From Bedellia somnulentella (Eukaryota > Arthropoda > Insecta > Lepidoptera > Bedelliidae), in the NCBI GenBank assembly GCA_963576735.1, contig OY755176.1, forward strand, positions 18,709,423-18,773,422: a stretch of 64,000 bases of DNA. Reading direction: 5' to 3'. Made by a program: the position numbers and the translations under genes. The notes under the pieces were generated by a model. The model worked only from the letters and a program-made list of their open reading frames with translations. It ran no database searches and was not told where the DNA came from. This document shows, piece by piece, positions 55,259 through 64,000 of this stretch; the first letter of the stretch is position 1; each line of letters starts with the position of its first letter.

Positions 55259-56337
55259 CGAGGGGTATGCCAATAGAAGTTATTTACTCTTTTCTAAACT
55301 ATACACCATCTTACAGGCTGGTTTTTTATTGACATATTTGAATATAGAACACACTTCTTTTATTAATTTTTTATTTGAATGAGCATCATTTTTCCGAGAA
55401 TCTTGCGGGAATTCACTTGCAACAATGGAGCTCAGTCGACGTAATTTTCGCGCTATGATTTATTATGACTTTAAAAAAGGTTTAAAGCCTCAAACATGTT
55501 TTAAACTTTTGGCACCTACTTTTGGTGAGTCTGCTTGTTCCCGAGCAACAGTATTCAATTGATTTGCTGAATTTTAAAGAGGACGGGGATGTCTTTAAGA
55601 TGAAGTAAAGACAGGATGGCCGCCAACCACGGTCACATAAGAAAATGTTCGTGCAGTCGAGCAATATTAGCAAAAAACGACATATTACATATGTAGAGCT
55701 AGAGCGAAAACTAGGAATTGGAACAGCAGCAATGCAAACCATAATTCATGACCACCTTTCTCTCCGTAAACGTTGTTCCAGATGGGTGTCGCACAAACTT
55801 ACCAATGAGCAGAAAACCCGTCGAGTGAATAAGTGCCTATTCATGATAGATAAATTCAACGGAGGCGAGAAAAAAAACGTATATGATATACTGAGTGGTG
55901 AAGAAACATGGTTATATTAGTATGACCCCGAATCAAAGCGACAGTCGACTGTATGGTGCTTTGAAGACGAGCCATTTCCAACAAAATATCGCCGTACACG
56001 AAGCACATAGAAATAAATGGTCGCCTCGTTTTTCTGCAAAACGGGTCATATTGCTACTGTTGCGCTAGAAAATGAAAGAACGGTAAACTCCGAATGGTAT
56101 GTGACATTTTGTGCTCCAACAGTAATATCAGCTTGGTGTAACAAGCGACCGAAGTCAGGAATCTGGCACCTTCTCTGGCACCACAACAATGCGGCGCTTA
56201 TTATATTTTCCAATTGGTTCAGACGTATGGAAAAGTGTATACGTGCTCAGGGTGATTACTTTGAAAAGATCAATACTTGCAAAAAAGAATAAATTTTATA
56301 ATTTCTGAGTATCTAGTTTCTTTTGGCATGACCCTCG
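55259..56337 (+). mobile_element. mariner element 2, inactive
   Basis: TA flanks; TIRs CGAGGGGTATGCCAATAGAA (left) and CGAGGGTCATGCCAAAAGAA (right, reversed). A different lineage from element 1. Confidence 0.88.
55425..56292 (+). pseudogene. mariner transposase remnant
   Basis: MELSRRNFRAMIYYDFKKGL, then frameshifts; 55645-55920 reads RKRCSRWVSHKLTNEQKTRR and ILSGEETWLY (the first catalytic Asp is replaced by Glu: GEETW for GDETW), followed by a stop. The later part is LLWHHNNAAL (HHNN where HHDN is expected). Two catalytic positions changed. Confidence 0.82.
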
Positions 56338-56462
56338 TACTTATTGGAACTTTGTTTGCGAATCGTTGTCGAAATGCACATGGGGATGACTCAATTTTGC
56401 TGAACATTTTATTTGTACCCTACTTCCTTACGCGTCGTCGGCAATAGTCGGTATCAATAGAA

Positions 56463-58968
56463 ACTTACTTACTTACTTACTTATACTCACGCCCATTATT
56501 CCCATTGGGGTAGGCAGAGACTATCGATCGCCACTTAGTACGATCTTGACAAACCTCTCTTGCTTCCCTTACATTCATTATCCTTCTCATACATGCTCTT
56601 TTATTCTTCTCACTTCGGACCCCCGCCTTTATAAGAACGTTTTCTATCTGGTCCAGAAACGTTTTACGAGGCCGTCCTCTACTAACATTCCCATCCACAT
56701 TGGCTCTATATATCTCTTTCGCTACTTTATTTTCATCCATCCTCTCTATGTGCCCAAACCACCTCAACATTCCTTTTTCTATCTTGCATACTACGTCATC
56801 TTTCAAACCTACTCGTTCACGGATCACAGTATTTCTCACTCTATCACACAGCCTTACATTACATATACTTCTGAGGGATCTCATTTCCACTGCATTAACT
56901 CTACTTTCATGCTTCTTCTGCCATGCCCAACATTCACTACCATACATCAGCGTGGGAACCAGAACAGCATTATGCACAGCCATTCGAGCCTTTTCTGACA
57001 ACGACTGGCTCAACATCAGACTGTTCATGGCTCCATTCACCGCGTATCCCTTTTTAACTCTCCTTTCAATATCTTCCTCACATTTTCCATCCCTAGTAAA
57101 CAAACTCCCCAGATATACAAATTCTTTCACTTGTTCCACTTTCTTACCATTTATAACAATGTCACATTCTGTCATACTTTCCTCTCTTTCAAAAACCATT
57201 GTTTTGGTTTTGTCCACATTCACTCTCATTCCCTTTCTTTCGAAAGACTTACACGCAATGTTCACCATCTCCTGCAACTCATTTACCGTTGATGCAAGTA
57301 ACACTTGATCGTCAGCGTATAAGAGGCATTTAATGATGAACCCTCTCATTTTCAGTCCATAATCACTTTCGCGCAGTTCTTTCAAACAGTCGTCCATGAA
57401 CAAATTGAAGAGCCACGGAGAAGCCACACAACCCTGTCGAACACCCCTAGAGATCTCAAACCAGTCCGTGTCTTCTCCGTTTACTCTCACACATGCATTG
57501 GAATCCTCATAGAGTGACTCCAATGCACGTATAAGTTGGCTCCCCAAACCGAACTTAGACAACACCTTCCCCAAATACTTTCTTACTACCCTATCATACG
57601 CCTTCTCCAAATCAATGAAGGTGCAATACACTTTTTGGTTTTTTGCCAAAAAATTCTCTGTGATGCACCTTAAGGAGAAGACTTGATTCATACATCCCAT
57701 TCCCTTCCTAAATCCTGCTTGCACATCCCAAATTTTTTCATCCGTTTCTTTCATCACCCTTTCGATCAGAACTTTCGCATACAATTTGCCGACAACACTG
57801 AGTAGGCTGATACCACGATAGTTTTTTGCTTCTTGGCGTGACCCTTTCCCTTTATATAGGGGCACAATCACGGCTCTACACCAATCTTTTGGTACTTTGC
57901 CAAGTGCCCAACACTTCTGAAAAAGGAAGAACAGCCAAGAAGCCACTAACCCTTTACCAGCCCTCAGCATTTCGACACATATCCTATCATATCCTGCCGC
58001 TTTTCCTCGTTTCATACTTTTCATCGTTTTTACAATTTCTTCCATACTTATCATACTTTCAGACACGTCACCCATTACCTCGTCACAATTAACATCGCTA
58101 TCAATTGCTGAAGTAATGGGATCATCCTCTTTTTCAAAGAGACCCTCAAAATATTCCTTCCATACTCTTTTTATTCTTGTTCCATCAGTCATAAGTTCCC
58201 CTTTTTCATCCTTCATTCCACTTGTACTCGTGTTTTGAGAAACTCCCCTTTCACGTCTAATATATTTCCAAAATAATTTTTGATTACTTTGGAAATTATC
58301 GGAGAGTTTCTTTTCACTCCATTCTTTCAGATCTCGCTTTTTCTTCTCTATTTTATTCTTAACCGCTCTCTTTATTCTCTTATATTCAACTTCAAATCTC
58401 TCAACTTCGTCATCATTTATACACACATTCATCCGTTTACTAGCTTTGATTGCTAGTAAATCGAGCCAGGCTTTCTTCTTTTCATTCACAGCATCTTTCA
58501 CACTTTTATCCCACCAACTTGATGTTGGTCGATTTTTCCTCTTGCTCAATCCACAAACATCCGTCGCACATTCAATTACCGCAGATTTGAGCACATTCCA
58601 AGCATCTTCTATTTCCATATCATCCGTCATTTCTACGCAACTTAGTCGTTCACCCAGTTTCTCAATATATTCATCTCCCATTTTTTCATTATCTACCAAA
58701 TTTTCTACTTTTATTCTAGAAATTTCAGTAGTTGACACTCTTGTCCTATGACGCCAACGCTTGAACAGACACCTTACTCGTGATACAACGAGGAAATGAT
58801 CTGTTCCTACGTTGGCACCTCTATAAACTCTAGTGTCAACCACCTTTGATTTCAGCCTTTCATCAACAATCACAAAATCTATCATACTTCTCTCGCTTCC
58901 TCGCTGCCTTGTATACATGTGGATATCTTTGTGTTTAAACAAAGTGTTAGTAACACAAAGATTCCTCT
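56463..58968 (-). mobile_element. RTE-type LINE family A, 5'-truncated, long intact frame
   Basis: Tail (TAAG)n at 56463-56480 on minus. The frame is open from 58968 to 56477. It has the endonuclease C-terminal end (IDFVIVDERLKSKVVDTRVY, GTDHFLVVSR), RT with GKAAGYDRICVEML, FIDLEKAYDRV, GVRQGCVASPWLFNLFMDD and LLYADDQVLL, and the C terminus WFGHIERMDENKV to AYPNGN. The first ATG of the long frame (59092) lies in neighbouring sequence, so the true 5' part of the endonuclease is lost. It ends at an (AAT)n run shared with the next element. Confidence 0.88.
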
Positions 58969-59004
58969 CCAAATAATAATAATAATAATAAAATAATAAT
59001 AAAT
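58969..59004. repeat. (AAT)n microsatellite, LINE target
   Basis: An AATAATAAT run at the junction of the family A LINE and the first Dong/R4-like LINE. A similar run at 62925-62940 separates the two copies. Confidence 0.88.
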
Positions 59005-59218
59005 AAAATGGCGTAGGGATGTGACGACCCCACCGCCCATTGTTGGAATGGCAGGATGAAATGTTTACCAGCTTGCCATTCCAGCAATGCAAATAGTCAG
59101 CGCTTGAGTTTGTAGGTGTTGACCGTGTCTACAAACTGGTCTCAGCGCAAAATAGAGCAATAACGGTCTCCCCGGGGCAAGTGAGCGAAAACCCGGGTGA
59201 ATCTTCGCTCATCGTAAA

Positions 59219-59842
59219 ATGGACGATTATAATAACGATGAGCGTATAGGGCCGCTCCCCAGGGGTTATCGCTGGGGCGCGTCTGGAGCTGGGGCTGGAC
59301 GTGGCAGCATGCGGTCCCCCAGCCGCCGCAGACCGGCCCGACCACCTGGCCGGTCTGCGCGACCACCTCAGCCACCAGATGGCTTGGCATCGGTTGGGAC
59401 TGGGGCAACTCAGTCCCAGCAGTCGGTGCCCGCCGCTGGTGGAGCTAGGCGCCGCATGGCATGGACGGTTGATATGAATAGAAATGCCATGCGGGCCTAC
59501 CTTAGGGCCTCAGGATCAAGAACTGGGCGGACGGGTTATCGGGCAGCAATGTACCGCGAATTTCTGCGGCTGGAGCCCAATTTGACCGTCACAGAACAAA
59601 ACCTGGCGGATCGAGTTCGGTACATACAGCGCTCAGAACTTTTTAGCACTACCGAACTCGAACAATTGCGACGCGAGGCTGTTCCTCCGCTAGACGAAGA
59701 GCCACCTTTGCAGGTTCTCCCTCCAGTCCCTGAACGGGAAGTACGGAGGGAGCCAATTGCTAACCTGCCGGATGTGGGTGGTGCGGATAGCGATTGGGGA
59801 ACAGTCTCCCTGGATTTGGATTTGGTGAGGAGCGCACTCTAA
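59219..59842 (+). CDS. Dong/R4-like protein, N-terminal part (ends at nonsense codon)
   Basis: 207 codons: a basic, P- and R-rich start (SRRRPARPPGRSARPPQP), then MDMNRNAMRAYLRASGSRTG after VDMN, and an acidic region. The TAA at 59840-59842 is GAA in copy 2 (63776-63778), so this is the N-terminal sixth of one 1200-codon frame rather than a separate ORF1. Proteins of this family bind their own RNA and target DNA through this region. Confidence 0.82.
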   Translation: MDDYNNDERIGPLPRGYRWGASGAGAGRGSMRSPSRRRPARPPGRSARPPQPPDGLASVGTGATQSQQSVPAAGGARRRMAWTVDMNRNAMRAYLRASGSRTGRTGYRAAMYREFLRLEPNLTVTEQNLADRVRYIQRSELFSTTELEQLRREAVPPLDEEPPLQVLPPVPEREVRREPIANLPDVGGADSDWGTVSLDLDLVRSAL

Positions 59843-59866
59843 GAGACGATCCTGGAATATCGCCAA

Positions 59867-62821
59867 GTGCCTCTCGAAAGGAGGCCAAGGCTGCCCCGAG
59901 TTCCTCTCAGCATCAAGGTTCGGGATGTCGTTGAGGCCGTCAATAACATGCTGCCCTCATTTTTAGAGAGCAGCATGGACCTTTGGGATACGGATTCAAT
60001 TCTCTTTGGCGCCGCAATGACAGTGTGTCAAATTGTCGGCGTCAGGATGCCGCCAACAAGAGCTGGTGGCTCCCGCCAGGCTGGCAGTACTAGTCCCAGG
60101 ACTAGAACTAGACCAGCCTGGATGAGGCGGATTGAAAGCCGTATCACAAGGGCCAGGGTCCTCATCGGCAAACTGACCAGCTTCAGATCAGGCAACAATA
60201 GGCCGAGGGTGGTGCGCTTCGTCAGGGAGGCATTCCCTGGTGAGAATGTTTTTGACAACTCACCGGAGTTTGCCTGTAGACTAGTGGAGCGCATCGATGA
60301 TCTGAAGCAGAAGATCGCTGCTTGGGGTAAGCGAATTAGGCGATATTCTGAAAGGGTAAAGAGGTACCAACAGAATCGTCTCTTCATGAGTGACCAGAAG
60401 AAGTTCTACAGAACTTTGGAGCGTCCCGATGTGGTTTCGACAGGTCAGCGACCGGAAAAAGCAGATGTAGTTGCCTTTTGGCGTGGGCTTTGGTCGCTGC
60501 CTGTTGATCACGAAGAGGGCCGATGGTTCGAGGCGGTCGAGGGAGCGTGCGAGCCCATAGCGCCCATGAACCCCGTCAACATATCCGAGGAGGATGTGGT
60601 GGCTGCGATCCGTAAGGCTCCGAACTGGAAAAGTCCGGGGCCGGACGGATTGCACCATTACTGGTTGAAGGGGTTCACGCGCTGTCACGCTACTCTCGCC
60701 CGTCAGTTCCAAATCGCCCTCGAGAGTGGGACGCTCCCGAACTTCTTAACTACTGGGGTCACTCATTTAGCTCCAAAGAGCGATGCTACCGCGGATCCAT
60801 CACAATACCGCCCCATTACTTGTCTTTGTACAATTTACAAGACCTTGACATCCGTTCTGAGCTCCAAGATTACTCAACACATTGTTGATAACAATGTGAT
60901 CTCTGGAGCTCAGAACGGATGTAGGGGCGGTAGTCGCGGTAGCAAGGAGCTGCTCCTCATCGATGCGGTCGTAGGCCAACTGGTCAAACGCAACCGTCGG
61001 AACTTCTCCGCTGGCTGGATAGACTACAGGAAGGCGTTCGATTCGGTACCTCATACATGGCTCATGAGGGTCCTCGAGCTGTACAAAATTGATAGTGCAG
61101 TTCGACACTTCCTCGGGCAGTGTATGGGGTGCTGGAGAACGATCCTGAGTTTAGACGGTCAGCGGATGACGGACGCGGATGACCAAATTGATATAAGGCG
61201 AGGAATTTTCCAGGGCGATTGCCTGAGTCCAGTTTGGTTTTGCTTGGCCCTGAATCCTCTAAGCACACTCTTGGAGAATTCAGGGACAGGCTTTCAGTTT
61301 CGGAGAGGCGGACCACGCTTGCCTCATCTCCTCTACATGGATGACCTGAAGCTTTACGCCCCCACGGCTGACAGATTGGCGGAGCTACTGACGATCACTA
61401 ATGATTTCAGTGGTTCCGTCAAGATGGAGCTCGGGGTCGATAAGTGTGCGGTCGTTCATGTGGAGAAGGGGCATGTCGTGCACTCCGATGGTGTCGATGT
61501 CGGCACCAATCATTTGAGGGCACTCTCCGAGGCTGAAACATACCGGTATCTGGGCATGTCACAAACCATCGGTGTGAAGGTGGCAGACGTGAAACAGGGT
61601 GTTTGCGAGGAGTTTTATGAACGCCTGAAAAGTGTGCTTAATAGCTACTTGTCAGGCGTTAATAAGATCCGAGCCATTAACTCTTGGGTCATGCCTGTAC
61701 TGATGTACACGTTTGGCGTGCTCAGATGGACTCAGTCCGAACTAGACGCTCTGGACAGACGAGTCCGCACGACGATGACCTCTCATCGAATGCATCATCC
61801 GAGATCGTCGGTTATGAGATTGTATATCCCGCGGAAGTGTGGTGGTCGAGGCCTCTTGAGTGCCAAAACCATGCACAACCGCGAGGTATGCAACCTCAGA
61901 AACTATTTTTTGACGATGACGGATGATAGTATTCGGGGAGAGGTGGTCGCTAGTGATAAAGGACTGACTCCCTTATCGTTGGCCTCACAGGATTGGCGAA
62001 ACCCGGAGGTACTTAGCACCTCTGATCGGGAGTCCGTATGGAAAGAGAAGGAGCTGCACGGGAGGTTTTACAAGGTACTTCACGAACCTTTCGTGGACCG
62101 TAAAGCCTCCCTGCATTGGCTGCGTTTCGGGGACCTCTTTGGGGAAACCAAAGGTTTTGTCTGTGCAATACAGGACCAGGTTATCAAGACGCGGAACTAT
62201 CGGAAATACATACTAAAGGACGGTACCACAGACATCTGTCGAGCATGTGGCTGTCCCGGAGAGTCACTTAGGCATGTTATTTCCGGTTGTTCGGCTCTTG
62301 CTAACACTGAGTACTTGCACAGGCACAACCAAGCAGCCAAAATCCTGCATCAGGAGCTCGCTCTAAAATACGGACTCTTGCAACAGAGGCTGCCGTATTA
62401 CAAGTATCTGCCGGAGCCAATCGTAGAAAACGACCGTGCCAAAATCTATTGGGACCGATCTGTTATCACGGACAGGACTATTCTAGCGAATAAGCCTGAT
62501 ATCGTGGTATGGGATCGGTCGCAGTCGAGGGTGTTTCTAGTGGATGTCACTATCCCTCATGACGAGGGTCTCGTAAAAGCCGAAACCGAGAAGCGTCGGA
62601 AATATCTCGATCTGGCTCACGAGATCACCGACATGTGGGGTGTGACTTCGACAGAAATAATCCCAATTGTTTTGTCCGCGAACGGGTTAATTCCAACCAG
62701 TCTCGCGACCAACTTGAGGCGGTTGGATTTCTGTGGCGTGTCGGTTCCAGCACAAATGCAGAAAGCGGTGCTGCTCGATACGGCTCGGATCGTCCGTCGG
62801 TTCTTGAACCTGACTCCCTGA
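59867..62821 (+). CDS. Dong/R4-like reverse transcriptase and endonuclease
   Basis: Continues the same frame after the nonsense codon; no ATG lies at the start, so translation here is uncertain. RT: NWKSPGPDGLHHYWLKGF, YRPITCLCTIYKTLTSVLS, WIDYRKAFDSVPHTWL, GIFQGDCLSPVWFCLALNPL and catalytic YMDD (61334-61345). C-terminal CCHC-type CRACGCPGESLRHVISGC, then KPDIVVWDRSQSRVFLVDVT with KPD (62502-62510) and D, the restriction-like endonuclease core. No frameshift in about 984 codons. Confidence 0.9.
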   Translation: MPLERRPRLPRVPLSIKVRDVVEAVNNMLPSFLESSMDLWDTDSILFGAAMTVCQIVGVRMPPTRAGGSRQAGSTSPRTRTRPAWMRRIESRITRARVLIGKLTSFRSGNNRPRVVRFVREAFPGENVFDNSPEFACRLVERIDDLKQKIAAWGKRIRRYSERVKRYQQNRLFMSDQKKFYRTLERPDVVSTGQRPEKADVVAFWRGLWSLPVDHEEGRWFEAVEGACEPIAPMNPVNISEEDVVAAIRKAPNWKSPGPDGLHHYWLKGFTRCHATLARQFQIALESGTLPNFLTTGVTHLAPKSDATADPSQYRPITCLCTIYKTLTSVLSSKITQHIVDNNVISGAQNGCRGGSRGSKELLLIDAVVGQLVKRNRRNFSAGWIDYRKAFDSVPHTWLMRVLELYKIDSAVRHFLGQCMGCWRTILSLDGQRMTDADDQIDIRRGIFQGDCLSPVWFCLALNPLSTLLENSGTGFQFRRGGPRLPHLLYMDDLKLYAPTADRLAELLTITNDFSGSVKMELGVDKCAVVHVEKGHVVHSDGVDVGTNHLRALSEAETYRYLGMSQTIGVKVADVKQGVCEEFYERLKSVLNSYLSGVNKIRAINSWVMPVLMYTFGVLRWTQSELDALDRRVRTTMTSHRMHHPRSSVMRLYIPRKCGGRGLLSAKTMHNREVCNLRNYFLTMTDDSIRGEVVASDKGLTPLSLASQDWRNPEVLSTSDRESVWKEKELHGRFYKVLHEPFVDRKASLHWLRFGDLFGETKGFVCAIQDQVIKTRNYRKYILKDGTTDICRACGCPGESLRHVISGCSALANTEYLHRHNQAAKILHQELALKYGLLQQRLPYYKYLPEPIVENDRAKIYWDRSVITDRTILANKPDIVVWDRSQSRVFLVDVTIPHDEGLVKAETEKRRKYLDLAHEITDMWGVTSTEIIPIVLSANGLIPTSLATNLRRLDFCGVSVPAQMQKAVLLDTARIVRRFLNLTP

Positions 62822-62940
62822 CCCCGACCGACTGTGCTTTTGTCGGGGAGTACCGCCTCTCCCATTTAAAATTTATATTTTCATTTTCGGCCATGGGAGA
62901 GGCGAGAAACAAAAATGTTTTCCGAAATAATAATAATAAT

Positions 62941-64000
62941 AAAATGGCGTAGGGATGTGACGACCCCACCGCCCATTGTTGGAATGGCAGGATGAAATGT
63001 TTACCAGCTTGCCATTCCAGCAATGCAAATAGTCAGCGCTTGAGTTTGTAGGTGTTGACCGTGTCTACAAACTGGTCTCAGCGCAAAATAGAGCAATAAC
63101 GGTCTCCCCGGGGCAAGTGAGCGAAAACCCGGGTGAATCTTCGCTCATCGTAAAATGGACGATTATAATAACGATGAGCGTATAGGGCCGCTCCCCAGGG
63201 GTTATCGCTGGGGCGCGTCTGGAGCTGGGGCTGGACGTGGCAGCATGCGGTCCCCCAGCCGCCGCAGACCGGCCCGACCACCTGGCCGGTCTGCGCGACC
63301 ACCTCAGCCACCAGATGGCTTGGCATCGGTTGGGACTGGGGCAACTCAGTCCCAGCAGTCGGTGCCCGCCGCTGGTGGAACAAGGCGCCGCATGGCATGG
63401 ACGGTCGAAATGAATAGAAATGCCATGCGGGCCTATATTAGGGCCTCGGGTTCAAGAACTGGACGGACGGGTTATCGGGCAGCAATGTACCGCGAATTTC
63501 TGCGACTGGAGCCCAATTTGACCGTCACAGAACAAAACCTGGCGGATCGAGTTCGGTTTATACAGCGCTCAGAACTTTTTAGCACTACCGAACTCGAACA
63601 ATTGCGACGCGAGGCTGTTCCCCCGCTAGACGAAGAGCCACCTGTGCAGGTTCTCCCTCCAGTCCCTGAACGGGAAGTACGGAGGGAGCCAATTGCTAAC
63701 CTGCCGGATGTGGGTGGTGCGGAAAGCGATTGGGGAACAGTCTCCCTGGATTTGGATTTGGTGAGGAGTGCACTCGAAGAGACGATCCTGGAATATCGCC
63801 AAGTGCCTCTCGAAAGGAGGCCAAGGCTGCCCCGAGTTCCTCTCAGCATCAAGGTTCGGGATGTCGTTGAGGCCGTCAATAACATGCTGCCCTCATTTTT
63901 AGAGAGCAGCATGGACCTTTGGGATACGGATTCAATTCTCTTTGGCGCCGCAATGACAGTTTGTCAATTAGTCGGCGTCAGGATGCCGCCAACAAGAGCT
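62941..64000 (+). mobile_element. Dong/R4-type LINE, copy 2, cut by window end
   Basis: Same start (AAAATGGCGTAGGGATGTGA), offset 3936 bp from copy 1 without indels as far as seen. Substitutions are few, mostly silent or conservative (for example GAGCTAGG versus GAACAAGG). Head to tail with copy 1. Confidence 0.92.
63155..64000 (+). CDS. Dong/R4-like polyprotein, N-terminal part, open at window end
   Basis: ATG at 63155 corresponds to 59219. The frame passes the site of the copy-1 stop as GAA and is open to the edge of the window, so this copy could be coding-competent. The rest is outside the window. Confidence 0.88.
   Translation, partial: MDDYNNDERIGPLPRGYRWGASGAGAGRGSMRSPSRRRPARPPGRSARPPQPPDGLASVGTGATQSQQSVPAAGGTRRRMAWTVEMNRNAMRAYIRASGSRTGRTGYRAAMYREFLRLEPNLTVTEQNLADRVRFIQRSELFSTTELEQLRREAVPPLDEEPPVQVLPPVPEREVRREPIANLPDVGGAESDWGTVSLDLDLVRSALEETILEYRQVPLERRPRLPRVPLSIKVRDVVEAVNNMLPSFLESSMDLWDTDSILFGAAMTVCQLVGVRMPPTRA

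Larger units (their letters stand above)
59005..62940 (+). mobile_element. Dong/R4-type LINE, copy 1, near intact
   Basis: 5' leader (ATGGCGTAGGGATGTGACGA) with several stem-loops (for example TTGGAATGGCA with TGCCATTCCAG at 59043-59083), one long coding frame 59219-62821, a short 3' UTR and (AAT)n. The RT is followed by a CCHC motif and a restriction-like endonuclease, the plan of R2/R4 elements. Dong of Bombyx is known to insert in TAA repeats, which matches. Only one disabling change was found. Confidence 0.88.

Noticed and set aside
56546..57308. Plus-strand ORFs of 150-202 codons
   Set aside because: Antisense shadows of the LINE RT on the minus strand.
60028..63912. Minus-strand ORFs over the Dong/R4-type copies
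   Set aside because: Antisense to a clear RT/endonuclease frame.

Overview
The window looks like a lepidopteran (moth or butterfly) nuclear genome fragment. It is AT-rich. It carries one split animal gene with GT-AG introns, and almost everything else is transposable elements (TEs). Several repeats point to Lepidoptera: tRNA-headed SINEs ending in (GTTAT)n, RTE-type LINEs ending in TGATGATGAT or GTATGTATG, Helitrons with TC...CTAG ends, and a Dong/R4-type LINE sitting in (AAT)n. No prokaryotic gene organisation or CRISPR array is visible. I assigned the organism from repeat types only.

Host gene: a DEG/ENaC (pickpocket-type) sodium channel gene lies on + from 3899 to 28040. Eleven exons can be joined with every splice phase consistent, giving 482 codons with no internal stop. 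It has the HG motif, TM1, FPAVSICN, the cysteine-rich ectodomain and a GVS selectivity-filter triplet before TM2. Its introns are full of nested TEs. A decayed partial duplicate (exon-9-like, intron-10-like and exon-11-like pieces in the same order) lies at about 45.06-49.14 kb.

Region by region. 1-3.6 kb: an RTE-type LINE 3' fragment broken by a THAP-encoding DNA element with an 8-bp TSD, which is itself broken by a foldback insert with 167-bp arms. 4.6-9.6 kb (ppk intron 2): an RTE LINE broken by a CR1/Jockey-type 3' end, a 151-bp insert and, at its tail, a hAT element that contains a SINE. 13.2-22.1 kb (intron 7): two abutting Helitrons, a Tc1/mariner-type MITE, an RTE fragment and a 2.9-kb CR1/Jockey-like LINE. 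23.9-27.7 kb (introns 9 and 10): a restriction-like-endonuclease retroelement fragment, a 607-bp TIR element of unknown superfamily with a small ORF, and a LINE 3' end.

31.5-34.2 kb: one LINE inserted inside another. 34.3-34.8 kb: a piggyBac transposase tail. 35.1-40.35 kb: a Gypsy element broken by an OTU-encoding DNA element. 41-44 kb: mostly AT-rich sequence plus a foldback element. 50.1-51.14 kb: a GC-rich TIR element with internal repeats. 53.5-56.3 kb: two mariners. 56.46-58.97 kb: an RTE-type LINE on the minus strand with a long intact reading frame. 59.0 kb to the end: two Dong/R4-type LINEs head to tail with a period of 3936 bp, the first nearly intact apart from one nonsense change.

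Apart from the channel gene, nothing here looks like a cooperating gene set. The interest lies in the TE nesting order, the shared 5' and 3' modules of autonomous and non-autonomous elements, and a few unrecognised reading frames.
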